A stretch of 8,560 nt of DNA from Flavobacterium sp. UBA807 (GTDB lineage Bacteria; Bacteroidota; Bacteroidia; Flavobacteriales; Flavobacteriaceae). Both the position numbers and the translations under genes were made by a program. Shown here in pieces: positions 6,819 to 8,560 of this stretch; the stretch's first letter is position 1, and every line of letters begins with the position of its first letter. The notes beneath the pieces are model-generated. The model made no database searches and had not been told where the DNA came from. It saw only the letters and a list, made by a program, of their open reading frames with translations. The stretch spans positions 1 through 8,560 of the forward strand of contig DBIH01000097.1 of assembly GCA_002296885.1 (NCBI GenBank). Reading direction: 5' to 3'.

Positions 6819-8155
6819 AAGATAAAAAGTATTTTTTATTAATTGGAGTACACATTCTAATAGGATTTTTAATTTATCTTGTTAGACCATTGTCACAGGT
6901 TTACTGTATAGTTCAACTGGTTTTTGGATTATATATCGTAATGAAAACCCGAAATAGGAATAATGAAGTTTTATATGTAGCTGCATATATTGTGGGTAGC
7001 GAGGTTTTTTTGAGGATGACAGGAGGTAATCTATTCTATGAAACCTCAAAATATGGGGTGATGGTTTTTCTTCTTTTAGGAATGTATTATAATGGTTTTT
7101 CAAAAAATTCTGTACCTTTTTGGATTTATTTATTGCTACTGTTACCTGGGGTCGTAGTAGCAACTGAGACTCTAAATATGAGTACAGAAATTAGAAAAGC
7201 AATTGCATTTAACATATCAGGACCAGCCTGTTTAGGTATTGCAAGTATTTATTGCTATGAGCGAAAAATTTTGCTTTCACAACTTAATAATATTTTGTTA
7301 GCCTTAGCTTTACCAATTTTCTCAACAGTTGTTTATCTAGTCATATACACTCCGGATTTAAAAGAAATTCTGGTTGGAACTGGTTCAAGCCGAGAAACAT
7401 CAGGTGGGTTTGGACCAAATCAGGTAGCTACTTTATTAGGGATCGGAATGTTTGTTTTTTTTTCGCGGTTAATTTTAGAATCAAAAACAAAATTATTATT
7501 TATTATAAACCTAATCATATTATTTAATATTACTTACAGGGGATTGGTTACCTTTTCAAGAGGAGGAATGCTGACAGGTTTTATAATGATTATAATGTTT
7601 ATATTATATTTATTCATAAACACAAAGAGTAAGGGTAAATTGAATCTTTACCGCATGGTTATTATTATGTCAGCTGCCTTTGTTGTCACATGGTTGTACA
7701 CGTCTAATCAAACAGGAGGATTGATTGATAAAAGATATGCCAATAAAGATGGGGCAGGAAGAGTAAAAGAAAGCCAATTAACAGGGAGAGAAGAAATTTG
7801 GGACAGCGAAATAGATGATTTCCTTGATAGTCCCGTATTTGGAGTTGGAGTTGCTAAAGCTATTGAAATAAGGCAGGTAAATAACGGAGGTGATATTATT
7901 GCTTCTCATAGTGAAATATCGAGAACATTAGCTGAGCATGGTGCTATGGGAATAATGGCACTTCTAATTGTGTTTTTTACACCAATCTTTTTATTTTTTG
8001 ATAATCGACAGCATATTTATATGTTCTGTTTTTTACTCTTTTGGTTGCTGACAATTAACCATGCTGCTATGCGAATAGCTGCTCCCGCATTTGTATATTC
8101 GTTATCTTTGTTAAAAGTTTATATGGATGAAGAACCTTCTTTACATAGGAAATAA
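6815..8155 (+). CDS. O-antigen polymerase/ligase-like membrane protein (Wzy/WaaL type)
   Basis: This 446-residue integral membrane protein has about a dozen hydrophobic segments, for example near 7-24, 28-44, 50-66, 74-90, 99-116, 156-177, 201-219, 226-240, 252-268, 279-295, 376-394 and 399-413. The long non-membrane loop at about 297-375 is typical of the O-antigen ligase/polymerase family (Wzy_C). Family-type motifs are GFGPNQVA (198-205), the TFSRGG stretch (246-251) just after Arg242, TGREEIW (323-329), VFGVGV (341-346) and SHSEISRTLAEHG (364-376), with His365 in the position of the loop histidine considered important in WaaL. It would act at the periplasmic face, either polymerising repeat units or transferring the glycan to lipid A core. 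Sequence alone does not separate the two roles; the cluster context with a flippase favours Wzy. A run of nine T lies at 7455-7463 inside the gene. The start overlaps the previous stop by ATGA. Confidence 0.82.
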   Translation: MKDKKYFLLIGVHILIGFLIYLVRPLSQVYCIVQLVFGLYIVMKTRNRNNEVLYVAAYIVGSEVFLRMTGGNLFYETSKYGVMVFLLLGMYYNGFSKNSVPFWIYLLLLLPGVVVATETLNMSTEIRKAIAFNISGPACLGIASIYCYERKILLSQLNNILLALALPIFSTVVYLVIYTPDLKEILVGTGSSRETSGGFGPNQVATLLGIGMFVFFSRLILESKTKLLFIINLIILFNITYRGLVTFSRGGMLTGFIMIIMFILYLFINTKSKGKLNLYRMVIIMSAAFVVTWLYTSNQTGGLIDKRYANKDGAGRVKESQLTGREEIWDSEIDDFLDSPVFGVGVAKAIEIRQVNNGGDIIASHSEISRTLAEHGAMGIMALLIVFFTPIFLFFDNRQHIYMFCFLLFWLLTINHAAMRIAAPAFVYSLSLLKVYMDEEPSLHRK

Positions 8156-8560
8156 GCTCTCTAACCACGGTTATACCTCGACCTCAATTGAAACACTGGG
8201 AGGGTTCCTAGAAGCGGAAGGGTTTAATGTATATTACGCATCATCTGAAGAAAATAAGGCTTTAAGAATGCTTGAAATGATTTATAAAACATTCAAGTAT
8301 TGCAGAAAGGTCGATTATGTTTTAATAGATACTTACAGCACAAAAAACTTTTGGTATGCTTTTATTGTCTCCCAATTGTGTAGAATCTTGAGACTAAAGT
8401 ACATCCCAAAACTTCACGGAGGGAATTTACCAGATAGAATCAATAGGAGCAAATATTTCTCAGATATGATATTTCGTCATGCATTTATTAACATAGCACC
8501 TTCATACTATCTTTTCGAAACATTCAAAAATAATGGTTATACCAATTTAAAATATATACC
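8127..8560 (+). CDS. Glycosyltransferase, GT4-like, N-terminal part (cut by window end)
   Basis: An open frame begins at ATG 8127, inside the last codons of the membrane-protein gene (29-base overlap in a different frame), and stays open for 144 codons to the window edge. The translation starts MKNLLYIGNKLSNHGYTSTS and continues with an alternating strand-helix pattern expected of a GT-B acceptor domain: FLEAEGFNVYYAS, then VDYVLIDTYSTKNFW, YIPKLHGGNLPDRI and INIAPSYYLFETF. HGGN followed some 30 residues later by an APS-x-Y segment is familiar from family 4 glycosyltransferases of Bacteroidota polysaccharide clusters. The donor domain with the E-x7-E motif lies beyond the window, so the family call is less certain than for the two upstream enzymes. 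The overlap indicates coupled translation with the preceding gene. Confidence 0.78.
   Translation, partial: MKNLLYIGNKLSNHGYTSTSIETLGGFLEAEGFNVYYASSEENKALRMLEMIYKTFKYCRKVDYVLIDTYSTKNFWYAFIVSQLCRILRLKYIPKLHGGNLPDRINRSKYFSDMIFRHAFINIAPSYYLFETFKNNGYTNLKYI

Larger units (their letters stand above)
128..8560 (+). other. Surface-polysaccharide biosynthesis cluster, probable single transcript
   Basis: Eight plus-strand genes follow one another with spacings of 18, 2, 6 and 6 bases, then overlaps of 4, 4 and 29 bases. The contents (flippase, two GT2 and three GT4 glycosyltransferases, a methyltransferase and a polymerase/ligase-like membrane protein) match the Wzx/Wzy-dependent pathway for O-antigen or capsule. 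I see no promoter, terminator, RNA gene, repeat array or insertion sequence between them, and there is no space for one without entering coding sequence. The promoter presumably lies upstream in DNA lost at the chimeric join, and the cluster continues beyond the right edge. Treating it as one operon is an inference from spacing. Confidence 0.75.

Noticed and set aside
6882..7163. Minus-strand open frame of 93 codons opposite the membrane-protein gene
   Set aside because: It is antisense to a gene with clear family motifs and its translation looks like a reverse image of membrane-helix codons; no independent support.
128..8560. CRISPR arrays, tRNA genes, insertion sequences, toxin-antitoxin or defence genes
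   Set aside because: No spaced direct repeats, cloverleaf-forming stretch, transposase motif or defence-type domain was seen; coding genes account for nearly every base.

Overview
The window looks like part of a surface-polysaccharide (O-antigen or capsule type) biosynthesis cluster from a low-GC member of the Bacteroidota, most likely the Flavobacteriaceae. Evidence for this is the AT-rich composition (hand counts: about 35% GC over 3841-4620, about 30% over 7381-7680), tight single-strand gene packing, starts without clear Shine-Dalgarno sequences, and the style of the encoded proteins. The taxonomic call is an inference from composition and protein character; no search was run.

Layout. 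Bases 1 to about 120 do not belong with the rest. They are 67% GC (80 of 120 by hand count) and, on the minus strand, encode an internal piece of a succinate dehydrogenase/fumarate reductase flavoprotein with the covalent-FAD histidine motif. At about 120-128 the composition drops abruptly to AT-rich sequence lying inside a flippase gene. Both genes are broken at the same point, so this is best read as a chimeric join (assembly or library artefact, or contamination) rather than a natural gene border.

From the join to the end, eight genes lie on the plus strand with gaps of 18 bases or less, or with overlaps: a 5'-truncated Wzx-type flippase (to 1237), a two-part GT2 glycosyltransferase (1256-2797), a second GT2 enzyme (2800-3792), a class I SAM-dependent methyltransferase (3799-4617), two GT4 glycosyltransferases (4624-5742 and 5739-6818, overlapping by ATGA), an O-antigen polymerase/ligase-like membrane protein (6815-8155, ATGA overlap), and the 5' part of a third GT4-like glycosyltransferase (from 8127, 29-base overlap, cut by the window end). 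No intergenic space is large enough for an obvious internal promoter or terminator, so the set is probably one transcript that begins outside the window.

Working together (inference): the glycosyltransferases would build a lipid-linked oligosaccharide on the inner face of the cytoplasmic membrane, the methyltransferase could methylate a sugar or cap the chain, the flippase would move the unit across the membrane, and the Wzy/WaaL-like protein would polymerise or ligate it. No sugar-nucleotide synthesis genes, initiating phosphoglycosyltransferase or chain-length regulator are in view. I do not see a novel defence or mobile system. The observations most worth a second look are the chimeric join and the degenerate half-glycosyltransferase module at the N-terminus of the first GT2 protein.
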